From NCBI GenBank assembly GCA_030248065.1, contig JASAMV010002180.1, forward strand, positions 1-64,000: DNA of 64,000 nt. The letters run 5' to 3'. Both the position numbers and the translations under genes were made by a program. The DNA is from Rhynchonema sp. JSB1_4. Its lineage: Eukaryota > Nematoda > Chromadorea > Monhysterida > Xyalidae. The notes beneath the pieces are model-generated. The model was not told where the DNA came from. It saw only the letters and a list, made by a program, of their open reading frames with translations, and searched no databases. This document shows, one piece after another, positions 47,401 to 59,500 of the stretch. Each line of letters opens with the position of its first letter. Positions within the stretch are counted from its first letter, which is position 1.

Positions 47401-49804
47401 GTCGATGGTGAATTCAAAGAGGTGTCGCTGTCGGACTACAAGGGCAAATACGTCGTCCTGTTCTTCTATCCGCTCGATTTGTGAGTCCCGCTTTGGATTG
47501 GTTGTTTTGTGCACTTGAGGAAGAAACCATTTCACGCATTTTGAACGAGATCCATTTTCTTCAAATGTTTTCTGCTTGCTCCAATTTGTCCAGTCTCTGA
47601 TAGGGTTAGAGAGATCTCGGGCCCCTAAAAAGTGTAGGTGTCGGGAGTCTCCAGATGTCGGGTGTCGGGTTTTTTGGGACCCGACACCCGATACTTGCGG
47701 TTCAAAACATCATTTTTGCTGAAAGAAGAATGTTGAGAGAAAAGTTTCTTCGAACCAAATGTTTCCTATGACGCAGAATGTAACACTTTGGTGTTTTATT
47801 CGAAAAAACCTGAATTCAGTAACTAGAGCCAAAAAAGGGCACTACTGATGCAAGTGAGCAAACATTTGCCTGTTTTTTGGTCCAAAAACCAGATGTCGGC
47901 TGTCGTTTTTTTGGAACTGTCGGGTGTCGGGGATTTCCAGATGTCGGCTGTCGGGTACCCCCGACCTCTAACCCTAGTCTCTGGTGTCTAGAATCCCGTG
48001 TAAATTGCCAACCTTCAGGCGATTTTTGACCATTTTATAAAATAGGTGTGGAAATTTCAGGTGAACTAAAATTTGCGCCCAGCCAACCTCAATAAGTGCT
48101 GCGGAAGAGCTCTCAAATATGAAAAAATCCCAATTTATGTTTGCGAAAATCTCGTTGCGGTTCTGTTTTCCAGCACATTCGTCTGCCCGACCGAGATCAT
48201 CGCGTTCAGTGAGCGTGCGGAGGAATTTCGCAAACTCGGATGTGAAGTGCTCGGTGCGTCCACCGATTCGCATTTCTCGCATCTGGCTTGGTTAGTACGA
48301 CTATGGATTATTGTGTCTGTTATAGAAAGCGTTTGTGTTGTTTTTGTTTATTTGCTTTATTTTTGTAGTTGACCTGATTTTCATGTCGGCTAGGTTGGTG
48401 CAAGGGTCCGATTGGTTTCCGACTCCGACACCCGGTCTGGGCAGTTGCAGAATGAAAGCTTTGTGATTTGATTACCTATTCCGCCCCACGAAGGGACGAA
48501 TTCAGTTGCGTTAAAGACGATCACCTTGCAAATTCAGGATCAACACGCCGCGCAAGGAAGGCGGCCTGGGCAAAATGAACATCCCGCTGTTGGCTGACAC
48601 GAACCATCAGATGAGCAAAGACTACGGTGTGCTGAAGGACGATGATGGCATTGCGTTCAGGTAGGTTGTCAAAACAGATCAGGCCTTACATTTTCATCCT
48701 TTTCATTTTTAATGAATTCCGGTATGAAACTTGAAAATCGGATAGTCGCGCATTGGTCGCTCGCTCACGTAACTGTTTGGCTTTAGCATCGAGAACTTAT
48801 CGAAAATTGTTGGTCATTCATTATCAGCTCGTGTTACTAATTTCGACTAGGGTGAGGGCTGTTTATTAGCTGCCTGGAAACATTTTCCCGGCTGATCTTC
48901 AATTGCGCGGTGTAGGCAAATCCCCAACTGCCGTTCACGCGTAAGAATATGATCATTTGTGCGTGACGAAGACCGGCTGGCCCGATTATAAACATTGATG
49001 TCGTTTGACCTTTTGGCACTTTTATGAAAAAAATAAAATATATTGTGTTCTTTTTTCAACAGAGGACTGTTCATAATCGACGGCAGAGGCACACTGCGTC
49101 AGATAACGATCAACGATCTGCCGGTCGGACGTGACGTGGACGAAACGCTGCGTTTGGTGCAGGCATTCCAGTTCACTGATAAACACGGAGAAGGTAACCG
49201 GCTGTATTTGGTTTGATGTTCAGTTTTCTTTTTCGAGTTCAATTTCGCTGCTTGCTGCATCTTGTATTTGCATTTTTCATTCCTATTTACATTTTGTTGT
49301 TTCAGCCATTTTAAGTTTTCAGCCATTTTAAATATCATTTCATTACATGGTTCAAAAAATCAATACGTGTAACTGGCAGCTATCAATGTAATGGCGTTTT
49401 ATTGTTCCAAAAAATCAAGTCTTCCTAACGTCAGTTTTGCTTAACATGATGACGAAAGAGCTTTGGGTTGGCTTGGCACCACTTTGGGCGGAAACTTATA
49501 ACAGAAGAAAATTGACGTTTTGTCATTTGGTCGGCTCAGATTCTAAACTAATAATTGTCGTTTGTTTTGGCCCACGTGATTTCAAGTCCACCACTCTGTT
49601 GATAAGCTGGGCCAAAACAAACAATTTTTTTGCAAGCTTCTGTTGCGCTTTGTTTTTGAAACTTGGGTTCAACAAACGGCACTTTTCAGCGTAAATACAG
49701 TTTGTGTTGTCTTTTCAGTGTGCCCCGCTGGCTGGCGTCCGGGCAAAGACACAATCAAGCCGGGTGTGAAGGAATCAAAGGAATTTTTCTCGAAAACTGG
49801 ATAA
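44424..49804 (+). CDS. prdx-2: 2-Cys peroxiredoxin (PRDX1/2 type)
   Basis: Reduces peroxides with thioredoxin as electron donor. Exons 44424-44468, 47341-47480, 48174-48290, 48538-48660, 49063-49193 and 49719-49804 keep phase throughout (213 residues). The peroxidatic cysteine is Cys66 in FTFVCPTE and the resolving cysteine is Cys187 in GEVCPAGW. Other family blocks are [39 protein letters not shown] and [24 protein letters not shown] is present and the C-terminal YF is replaced by FF, so this looks like the peroxide-sensitive eukaryotic form. The wording around [20 protein letters not shown] is close to nematode PRDX-2. The usual start would be Met18 (47347). The upstream 15-codon exon, with a GTGAGT donor, is assigned by phase only. 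Intron 1 (2.9 kb) is full of transposons. Confidence 0.93.
44497..44990. mobile_element. Second copy of hAT-like family B in peroxiredoxin intron 1
   Basis: It starts CAGAGGTGTCAATCGGGCC and ends GGCCCAATTGACACCTCTG, a near-perfect inverted pair shared with element B. GC repeats lie in both arms with an AT-rich centre. The flanks (TTACTCGT and GTCTCACA) do not give a clean 8-bp duplication. It begins only 28 bp after the first exon's donor site. Confidence 0.75.
45107..45931. mobile_element. TA-flanked mariner-like MITE
   Basis: A perfect 23-bp terminal inverted repeat, CCGTATTGTCGGAAATAGAA plus CCC, with TA at both outer borders (45105-45106 and 45932-45933). This suits Tc1/mariner-type insertion. 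The inside has repeated AATTGACCCCCC and TAATTGAACCCC blocks. A hAT-like element is inserted in it; without that insert it is about 418 bp. Confidence 0.82.
45217..45615. mobile_element. hAT-like element inserted in the mariner-like MITE
   Basis: 399 bp, exact target duplication CCCATAAA (45209-45216 and 45616-45623). Ends are CAGTGTAGTTCCTGG and CCAGGAACTACACTG, a perfect 15-bp inverted pair. Subterminal repeats GGCGGTTAGTGTACCT occur on both sides of a core with TTTTAGGCCTAAAA palindromes. Confidence 0.9.
45990..46205. mobile_element. hAT-like copy of the same family, shortened or recombined
   Basis: Same 15-bp ends as 45217-45615 and the same GGCGGTTAGTGTACCT motif. The core is replaced by a block with ACCCGACACCCGACATCTGG, as in the element at 47601. 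The flanks CCGGGCTC and GATCTCCC do not match, so the two ends probably come from different copies. Confidence 0.6.
46291..46657. mobile_element. hAT-like copy of the same family
   Basis: 367 bp with CAGTGTAGTTCCTAG and CCAGGAACTACACTG ends, and the same internal order as 45217-45615. The flanks CTCCTGTG and CTCCTGAT match at 6 of 8 positions. Confidence 0.75.
46730..47311. mobile_element. Degenerate CAGTGGTGT-type element
   Basis: It ends CTACACCACTG at 47311, 30 bp before the second peroxiredoxin exon. It shares with 61413-61740 the stretch running from GGTTTCTCCAAAAATTC through CTTGCGGCAGCAAG to GGGTCAAAAAGTCATTTC. The left end is unclear. Confidence 0.5.
47601..47976. mobile_element. hAT-like element with GTCGGGTGTCGGG repeats
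   Basis: 376 bp in peroxiredoxin intron 2. It starts TAGGGTTAGAG and ends CTCTAACCCTA, a perfect 11-bp inverted pair. The flanks are GTCTCTGA and GTCTCTGG (7 of 8). Subterminal GTCGGGTGTCGGG motifs lie in both arms. Confidence 0.8.
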
Positions 49805-50519
49805 AGGCTTGGATAAAGTGTTAGGGGGTGATTTTGCAGCATGTTTATATAATTTGGACGTTGAATACAATCAATAGGAATATGTGCGTCTAAATTCTTC
49901 ACGTTTCATTCGTTATCTATTGTTTTTAGTTCTACTTCACCAACTGCGGGTTTATCATGAACTGTGGCGGAGTTTATTTTGTGATCAGCTGTGTTGCTCC
50001 ATAAATGAGGGGTGTTATTTTCGATCGAAACTGTACGCCTATTTTATGCTATAACAATCGGTGATTCCATTTATTTTGTGCCCCAAATCAAGCTTCTTCC
50101 ATAATTACTTTCGCTATCGAATTTACCCAGTGTTTTTGTGATTTTCAAGCAATATTCTTTGCCCATTGATTTTGTGTAGGCTTCTTATTTTGTAGTGCTG
50201 TTTATGTCTCTGTGCGGTCTTCTCAACAACGAAGTGAATCATTGCTGTGTCATTTTTTATGGTGAAATTTGCAATCTTATTATTCTATACTTTATCTCAG
50301 TTCTGATCATTGCTACCTATCTAATAGCCAGTATGTACCTCGCGAACTTCTGCCCCAATTTGTCTGTCGTATAAAATCGATTTATGGAACGTTGGTCTGT
50401 TGTTGATTACAAAAACGGCTGTTTTTAACAGCTTGGGTTCCTTAATCGAGCCCTGAATATTTCAGAAAGCGTATTTGAGTTTTGTGTCAAATACACTGGT
50501 CAAGGTCCAAGTTCCAGCC
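49805..50519. other. Intergenic between peroxiredoxin and ERCC4
   Basis: About 700 bp, head-to-tail spacing. It must hold the 3' UTR of the first gene and the promoter of the second. No element with readable ends was found. Confidence 0.4.
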
Positions 50520-53500
50520 ATGTCGTCAAGTGCTTCTGTATTGCACGATCAATTGGTGGCAGATACGGTTAAAGACGATATGCTGTTCGTACATGCTTGG
50601 TTGGTCTTATATGAGTTTAGATTTTGTGGGCTTAATATGTCATAAGGTTATATTTTTGTGCTCCGTGCCGACAAATTGCAGCGGTCTTGGCATGGAACAA
50701 CTAATGTTACGACATCTGCAATTCTACTGTGATCCGGCATTGCTGGTGTTCGTTATCAATACAACGGCTAGTGATGAGGTCGGTTAGCGGGATGTTGATA
50801 TCAGCGTCTCATTTTTGATTTCGTAAGAAGATTGTACGTCGCTGTTACAATCCGTTTCAGGCCTATTTTTACCAAGAACTATCCGCCAACTGTTCGTACG
50901 TGCCGAAATTTATCACTGCTGACGTCGGTGTCTCAGAACGGTAATTATCAATCAACGTTACCTTGAGCAATCAGGCATCAAATATCCATCAACATTTTCC
51001 CAGACGCGACATCTACCTTTCGGGTGGTGTGCAGTTCGTGACGTCGCGTATTCTGGTGGTCGATCTTTTGACTGAACGAGTGCCAATTGAACACGTATCC
51101 GGAATCGTTGTCTGTCGCGCGCACAAGTTTGTTTGGTTTATGTCTCAAATATTTTGGTTGAATTTATCTTGGGGGCATTTCGAACAAAAAAAATTTTTTC
51201 AGACTGCTGGAATCGTTTCAAGAGTCCTTCATTCTGCGACTGTTTCGACAGAAGAAGAAGGGCGGATTTGTGAAAGCGTTCACAGACTCGTCTGCATTCA
51301 TCGCCTCACGTTGGTTGTTTCGTGTTTGTGCAGAGCGTGGTGGTAAAATAATCATGCGAAAGGCTCCACTTGTGGAAACTTAAAAAAGCGATATATTGTG
51401 GGAAAAACGTCAAACATGGAAAACTATGATTCAAACGTGTACCCAAGCCAATCGTTCGTGTAAAAAAGCGCGAACATGGTTTATTGAATGGAGACGGACA
51501 ACACCCTGTGGGACAAGCCATTTGTGCAATTTGCAACAAGATTGTACAAGCTATAGTGTTTCCTTTTTATGCAAGTCAAAGGAAACAAGCTGCCCCACGT
51601 TACAACTGGGGGGTCGAGATTTCAGAAACCAACGAAAGAGATTAAGAATGTGTCCTTGTTAATCCAAGCACGACACTCAGCAGCAAACATGGTGAAATGT
51701 TTCATTGACATGCTGGCAGAGCACACGTGCAAAGCTCACAGCGAGCATGTGAAACATTGTTGTTGTTAGATTCCACAGGCAAATTTTGACACGTTTTTGC
51801 CAGCTGCCTGATTGAATCGAAATTGTAATCTCGACCTCAACTAGAAGTTCAGTTATAACACGGGCCCGGGCGTTTCCTTGGACCAAGAAAAACGGGAAAC
51901 ACTATAGCACAAAATCCGGTGGTTTCAGTGAGAGCTGTGGGTGTGTTTTTCTGTGCTTGTCGATACAGCAAGCACCACTGAAACGTTTTCTTCCAAGTAC
52001 TTATAATGCAGCAGGGCAGGCTATTTTAAGATTTTGCACCAGAACCAGTCGGGGTTTTGAAAGTGTTTGAGCACAAAGTCCGGATGCGCGTGCGGCGCAC
52101 TTCGCACCGTACATTCGGCCAACCACAAAATTATGAAGCAATATAGAGTGAACGGAACGGAAGTTCCCGACCAATTTTTTACCATCACGATTGACAGACC
52201 GAAATGAGATGATCACTTTGGACCAAAAGATGGTTGTCAACATAGTTTTATCTGGTAACAGAACACAACAAAGCTAAACTGTAGTCATCCTCGACCACAA
52301 CAAGACAGGAAGGAGCCACAGTTGCGCGATGCGCGAAAATTTTTTGGTTTCCTGCTGTTTGTTGCCTTTGGAAACTTTTCTGAGACTGCTTACTGGCTCA
52401 CTACTGCCCATGGCAAACTTTCACAAGCCCAACCGGCCAGTAAAATGGTTTAGAAAACCCATGCAGCAGGGACACATGGTCCAATGGTGCACACTGCACA
52501 GGTGACGTGAGTAAAACAGGCAAGCATAATCAGCTCCAGATTCGGATCCTTCAGATCAGTGTGTGATGAAGCGGAAATACAACCATGAACATTTGAACCA
52601 AATTAGTTCAACAGATACGACAACAATACCGGAAGCTAAACCGCCCAGCAACAGCAAAGTGATGCCAAGTACATTTGTGAATCGAAGTGAACTTTGGAGT
52701 TTGCTGTGCGCGTCAGTACAATGCGCCGGTCTCACGTTAATCACCGACATGTACCTGGCTCTGATTCTGAACGGAGCGTCAGCGGTGATGTCAATAGCTC
52801 TGTTGATTTTTTCGATCACGGTTGTTGGCGTTTTCGGATTGAAAATCATGTGATAGTGCTGAGCGCCAAGCTCTGTAAGCGGTACCAATCGAACTCCACA
52901 ACGACCGCTTGTGGCCAAGCTTTGAGCCTGTCCAACAATGACCGCTTTACCGTGCTGAACGGATGACCAGGCATGCTCGATATCTGTGTTCATGCTTTCG
53001 CTGTTGCGTGACCTAAACAGAAACATGGAAGTATGCTGGCACTGTCAAACGCATGAAAGAATGTCTAAACGCTTAGTACGGTGAGAACGTTTAGCTTTGA
53101 CTAACCTAGACTTGATGTCAGGCAATGTCAATGGTGGACTTTGACGAAGTGCTTCTTTGAAGCGAGCCATGTGGTCATTGCCACTTCCCGAAATGCTGTT
53201 AACCATTTGAAGCGCATATGGCGTTATAACGACGCGTAGTCGATTCGATTGAATTTGTGGCAACAATTGATCAAAATTGTCAAACTGGTACTTTCGAGCG
53301 GGGAGAATCAGCATTGAGAGCAGACCAGATCTGTAGAGGCCAGTGATCAACGTTACGAAGAAAGCGCCGATGATGACGATGGCGGCTTGGGCAAAAGAGC
53401 TGTCGAATACTTGAGGCCCAAACAGTTTCGGAAGCAAACGATTGTGAAGCTTGATGGCGAGAAGTGTTAGAAGCAGCAACAGCCACACCAAGGGACTGTA

Positions 53501-56500
53501 TACGTTCAAGAACCTTGGAGCCTCCTCAGATATGTCTTGCGGTGCATGTGCTGTGCCAATCGCAACAATTGTGTCCGACCAACCACGTACTGTCTGCGAT
53601 ATCGTGCAATTCGCTGTTATTGACATTTGGCGCGTCACACTAAAGATGTAAATTTCTGTATTAATAAGACCACTTGAAATAACTTGTGTGAAATTGACGA
53701 CGAATTGCGATGGGTAACCTTCGCACAGCAGTGTCCATCACGTCCCCACGTGCGACTGTTTGCAAAAGTTCGGAGATATTCAAAGCCCCACTGAACAAGC
53801 GCCACCGCACTCCAGATTGTCGTAGCACGATTTCGACCACTTCACTAACAATACCGGGATAAGGACAAATACGCGTGGTGCGTAGGTTTGATGTGAACGC
53901 ACACGCCGATCGGTACGGGAAGCTATCCTGATCGTCAATAAACACTCGTAACATTCTCGCTTATGAATATCAAATCGCGAAATTTTGGGAACTGTGCGTG
54001 TGATCGTTTGACTGCAGCTAACATAAATTTCAAGAGCAGCTTTAAATGCAAATAGTATGCAAACAGAAACAGCTTACGAGGTTTGTTCGCGGTCAGTTGA
54101 CGGCACTAGCTCATCTGGTTTTCATTGAACATATAGAAACATAAAGCGATGAGGAGTCCATCTGCTGAATTGGCACTTGGATAGCATTACAATCGATTTA
54201 CAGTGTACAGATATTGAATTTCAGAAAGCATTGAATGCGAGCAATCATACGGAGACTTCGCGTGTTACTGGTAATGAATATAAATGTATCTTATGAGTCA
54301 CTTTCAAACAGATAAACCAAGCTACTTCGACAATAGCGACTAGTAACCCGGCAAGCAGTCCGCAAAATAGAAAGATCATGACGCCGAATACATTTGACAG
54401 CCGTAATGACTCAAAAATTGTGTCCGAAGCATTAGTGCATTTCTCAGGTTTTATTCTCATTGAGAAATATCGTGATCGAATTCTAAGCGGTCCTTCAGTC
54501 GTTTCATAAATGGCTCGATTTAAACGTTCAAGTATCGCAGCAGGTGTCCTTGGGTTGAAGAACATGCAGTACTCCTGTGTGCCCAGTTCCGGCAGTGGCA
54601 CCAGTCGTAGACCACATCGTCCGTTGATGAACGTGTTCAGGGCCTGACCGACAATCACTGCTTCACCTCGACGAACCATGAACAAAATGTTCTCGATATC
54701 GGCCTGGTGATTCACATTGTGATCCATTCTGAAAGCCCGGTGGCTTTCACCATGAGACATTCTGAGATGATTGTGGTTTACTGGTTTAAAAAGCAATCAA
54801 AATGATGTTGTCTGTCTTACCCAGTCAAAGTTTTGTAGTTGAGAACTGCAGTAATCGGCGGGTTTTGGTCCAGCGCATCGCTAAAGCGAGCCATGTTCTT
54901 GCTGTCATCATAGGCAGAACGAACCTCATCCCACGCATACTGTGACATGACTACGCGCAGTCGAGATTCTTGAACAAGATGCAGCAGCTCATCGAAGTTG
55001 CTGAACTGGTATTTTCGATCTGATAAAAGCAACATTGACAATAGGCCTGATCGGTATAGGCCGGTGAACAGCGTCACGAAGAAACCACCGATAGCGACCG
55101 TATACGCCTGGGCACACGAGTTGTAGAATGCCCCAGACCCAAACAATTTCGGCAGCAACCGATTGTAACCCTTCAGCATCAAATATGCCGTGATGATCAG
55201 GAGCCAGACCAGGTCACTGTAAACGTGCAAAAACTGCGGTGCATCATGGTAAATGTCGCTTGGTGCATTTGCTGTGCCAATGGCAACGTATGTGTCTGCC
55301 CAACCAGGTACTGAGTACGACGGTGTGCAGTTCGTTGATTGTATCATTTCAGGTGTCGTACTGAAAGAATGTTCCGAAGCAGTGGCAATGTATCAATTAT
55401 AAATCAGTGCAGAACCAAAGTCTCCAAGTTGCTCGGTGAATGTCAGCCTCGTGTAAGAAAATGCCGGCCCACGAAGCTAACCTCCTAACGGCTGTGTCGA
55501 AGGCATCATTTTGTTCCATTGCTCGAAATTGCTGCGACAGTGTCATACTGCCCGTTAAGAGCCGCCAACGTAAGCCGGCTTGTCGAAGCAGGATGTCTAC
55601 CACTTCGCTCACAATACCAGGATAAGGACACGCTTTGGTCGCCCGTAGATTTGTCGCATATGCACACTCTCGTCTATAGGGTAGCCCAAATTCTTGACGG
55701 TCAAAGAAGACACGCAGTACTGGACCGGACGAATTCATGCCTTAGATTGCTGGAATATTTCTATCTTGAAATTGTGCTAGCACAAAAAGTACCCGAAGCT
55801 TGACTTAGCCATTACTGTCTTGTATAGTTCGGCTTTAAATTTTCTACTTGAAAAGGCCTTGGTGCGCAGACATCTTCATGCGTGAGGCGAAGCGACAAAA
55901 ACTTCGATCATGCGTAAAACGTAATCACAAACAGTTTTTGTTCTTCGCTTGTGTGGTATCGTTTTCCAAGCTTCGCTAGAATGGCAGAAGTGTTTGCTAT
56001 TCCCGGACGTGTTGAAAAGATATTTATGCTGTGCATGGTGTCTGGTGATAATGAGATTCAAATAATTGGAAAAGTATGCGTCTTGCTCGTGACGCAACAA
56101 AACCAAAGTAATTCCGCTAAGACCACAAAGGAAGCCAAAAGTAGTCCACAAGACAAAAAGATGGTGGTTCCGATAATGTTTACCATTTGCAAGGAGCGTC
56201 CATATCCGTCTTGTGTGGTTGTACTTTCACACTTTTTCGCCCTCTGTGGTCGGTTTATATATCGTCGCTTTATTGTAAGGGTTGCTTCTGTGGTTGAATC
56301 GATGGCTGAGTTGTTCCTGTCTATCATCACTGACGGCATTTGATGATTGAAGAGCATCTTAAATTGTTGTGTTCCAAGCTCGGGCAACCTCACTGTTCTA
56401 ACCGAGCAATGTTGCTTCACTTCGTATTCATTCAAGGTTACGGTTAGCACGACTGCTTGACCTGTGCTCACCATGGGCAAGACATCTTTTATTTTCTTGT

Positions 56501-59500
56501 CAGACCTGAAAGCGCGGATTAAATTTATTCTTGGTTTTTGTTTAACTAAGTCATACGAAACACCCACTTAGCATTCGGTACGACCAATAAAGGTGGATAA
56601 GTGTCAAGCGCATTTTGCAGACGATTCATCCCATCGTGGCCTTTAGCCGACTGCTCCACCACGTCCAAGATGTATTGGCTGGCGATCACACGAACGTGTC
56701 CTTGTTCTACTAGTTTGATTAATTGTTCAAAGTTATCGAATTGATACTGTCGCTCGGCAAGAAGCAAGTTGGACAGCAATCCCGTTTTGTACAGTCCAGT
56801 GAACAGCATAACAAAAAAGCAACCAATGGTCGCTGTACATGCTTGGGCACACGAGTTGTTGAGGACTTCAGCGCCGAATATTTTAGATAAAATTCGATTG
56901 TTTGATCTGAGGGCAAAGTAGGTGACGATAATTGCAAGCCATGTCCAGTTGCCATACACAAGTGCGAACGTGGTCGACTGATGGTAAATATCACGTGGTG
57001 CATCCGATGTACCGATTGCGACGAGCACGTCAGTCCAGCCGGGCACTGGATACGACGGTATGCAGTTGCCCGCATGTGCCATTTGGCCCGTTACACTGAA
57101 ATATGACAATCTGTGGAAAATAGTAAATTCTTGCTAACAAGGCAATGGTATAATTATCATATTACGCATAGACGCCCGATGCTGGTGTCGGGTATTGTCC
57201 AATCGCATTGATCGCATTGGTTGCGTTGCTGAAATTCCAGTTTCGTGCATGGAACTGCCAGCGAAGACGGGCCTGCCGCAATAAAATGTACACGACTTCG
57301 TCTACGAGTCCTGGATATGGACACGAACGTGTCACTCGCAGATTGGTTTCAAGGGAACAGCTAAGGCGGTACGGCGGTGCCGCTATTGTATCGACAAGAA
57401 GTGTAAGGATAAAATCAGTTGAGTTCATAATGAAAGTCGTTGACCTGGTGTGTTTTTGTGTAAAACTGAGAGCAGGAACGAAGCAGATACATTTGTTTGT
57501 TAATGCTCAGAGTCCAACCCGATGGCTGCATGCATATGGTGCTTGATGCTTTTATGGTGTCAAGTTTCCTCTGTTGCATTTTCTGATTAAGTTGACAACA
57601 TTTGCTTTTTTATCACATGACTAAAGTGCGGTGTTCTCTCTGGTTTGTTTGTATTGAGCACACCAGGTCGCAGGCAAGCGACACATATTCGTAAAATCGT
57701 ATTGAACATTTGAGCCCGTTGTTACTCATAGGGCTCGGCCAGATAGACCCGAAACACGAAATCTATATTTTTCTCTTTGTGTGTTTTTCGTTTAAAAAAA
57801 AAAACAAAACACAAAGCATGATAATCGAAAATGTTTCGGTTTTACTACTAAAATAACTGACGCGAACAATTTATAGTGTCAGAAGAAACATTTTTGATTA
57901 TCATGCTTTGTGTCCCGGGTTTCGGGTTACTGTCCGAAAAACCCGAAACACACAAAAAAAAAAAATATTTCTTCTCCCGCCATAGGCTGAACGAGCTGAT
58001 GGATGAACCAACGCGAATGTCTAAAATTTCGCACTTTGAGCGGCGTTACTGGCCGTTTGTTCTTGTCAGAGTTTATTGTCATACTTACTGTAACGAACTC
58101 CTACGAATGGAGGTCTGTTTCCCACCATAACGCATCGAAATATTGATGCTAATATTGCGCCTGGAAAGTTGCAAATCGAATGCCCGACTTGCAACAAGAT
58201 ATGACCTGACGTGTCAACAGGGTTTTTTTATTTCAAAATCGGCTAGTAGCAATTGCTACTAAAATGGCAATTTTTAGTAGCAAATTTTTTAATGAAATAT
58301 TTCAGAGTTTTCTTGTTTTTGAGTCCCGTTAGTCAAGTAGAAGGAGTGTATAGCAGTGTTTTATTTAGCAATTTTTATAATAATAGCGTAGTATAAAGCT
58401 GGAATCCGGCCGGAGATAACACTGGGTGCGAGAGAGACTACAACAAGGCGCGAAGCGCGCTAATTTTTTGACTTTTGTCTGGCCACTTTAATTTCGTGAA
58501 TGTGAGGTTCGTAAAATTCACCACAGGGTTGACGAACAAAAGCGAATTGCTTCAGTTTTGTCTTTGTTTGATCTGTGGTCATGAAACAAAACTTCCAGCA
58601 GCACTTTTTGCTCGAGAATTTAGCTCGATATCTCTTGTTTCTCATGACGACATCCATTCGTGTTTCAAAGGCCAAATACCAAACGATCAATAAACACGAA
58701 TGCCAGTGAGTGAAGTGCTCAAAAGTTACTTGGTGCCCCACCAGCTCGCAACATGTGATCATACAATAAATCAAGCAATGCGCGAAGAGAAGTTTTTTTT
58801 GTATTTTCGGGGCTAAGACGCTAAAGAAAGTAAAGTTTGTATACCTCAGATGTATGGTATCTTTCTTGCTACTTGACCCTGAAATCTTAGTAGCAAATTG
58901 CTACTAAGCCCCGATTTTTAGTAGCAAAGGGAAATTTTTAGTAGCAAATTGCTACCATTTAGTAGCAAAAAACTAGGCGTGTCAAAGTCATTTTTCGACA
59001 AGTAGTAAGGGAGATTATGCCGCTCAGCACGGCGGGCACACATGAGAAAAACAGGCACTTGCGTTTGCAGGCGGTATCGGTCAGCTTCAGACACTCGTTA
59101 CTCGATTGTACATCAACAGGGTACAGTTGCTGCCTAGGTTCGAGCTGGATGTGAAGGACTGTCTGGACAATAATGCGGTCGGTTATTGTGTTTGTTGGAT
59201 GCTAACGTCACGTCAAATGAACGTTGCAACAAAACAATGGTGATGTTTCAGCCGGAAGTGATCGAAGTGAGCTTGCACAACAACGCGGCCATGCGTCAGC
59301 TACAGTCTGGCCTGTGTGACATCATTCGCACATGTTTGAAGGAGCTGAGAGCATGTAGTTCGCATGTGAGTAGATTTCTGTGGCTAATTTGACTGTGATG
59401 TAATGAGTTCGAAAATAGGCAAACAATGTCGTTCCAGGACAGTTCGGCTGTGGAAGAGGCTGAATGGCAGCATGAAGCGGCCGTTGTGCAACAGTCCGGT

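Noticed and set aside
52563..52966. Plus-strand open frames opposite receptor copy 3
   Set aside because: Shadows of the minus-strand exon; no similarity or splice structure of their own.
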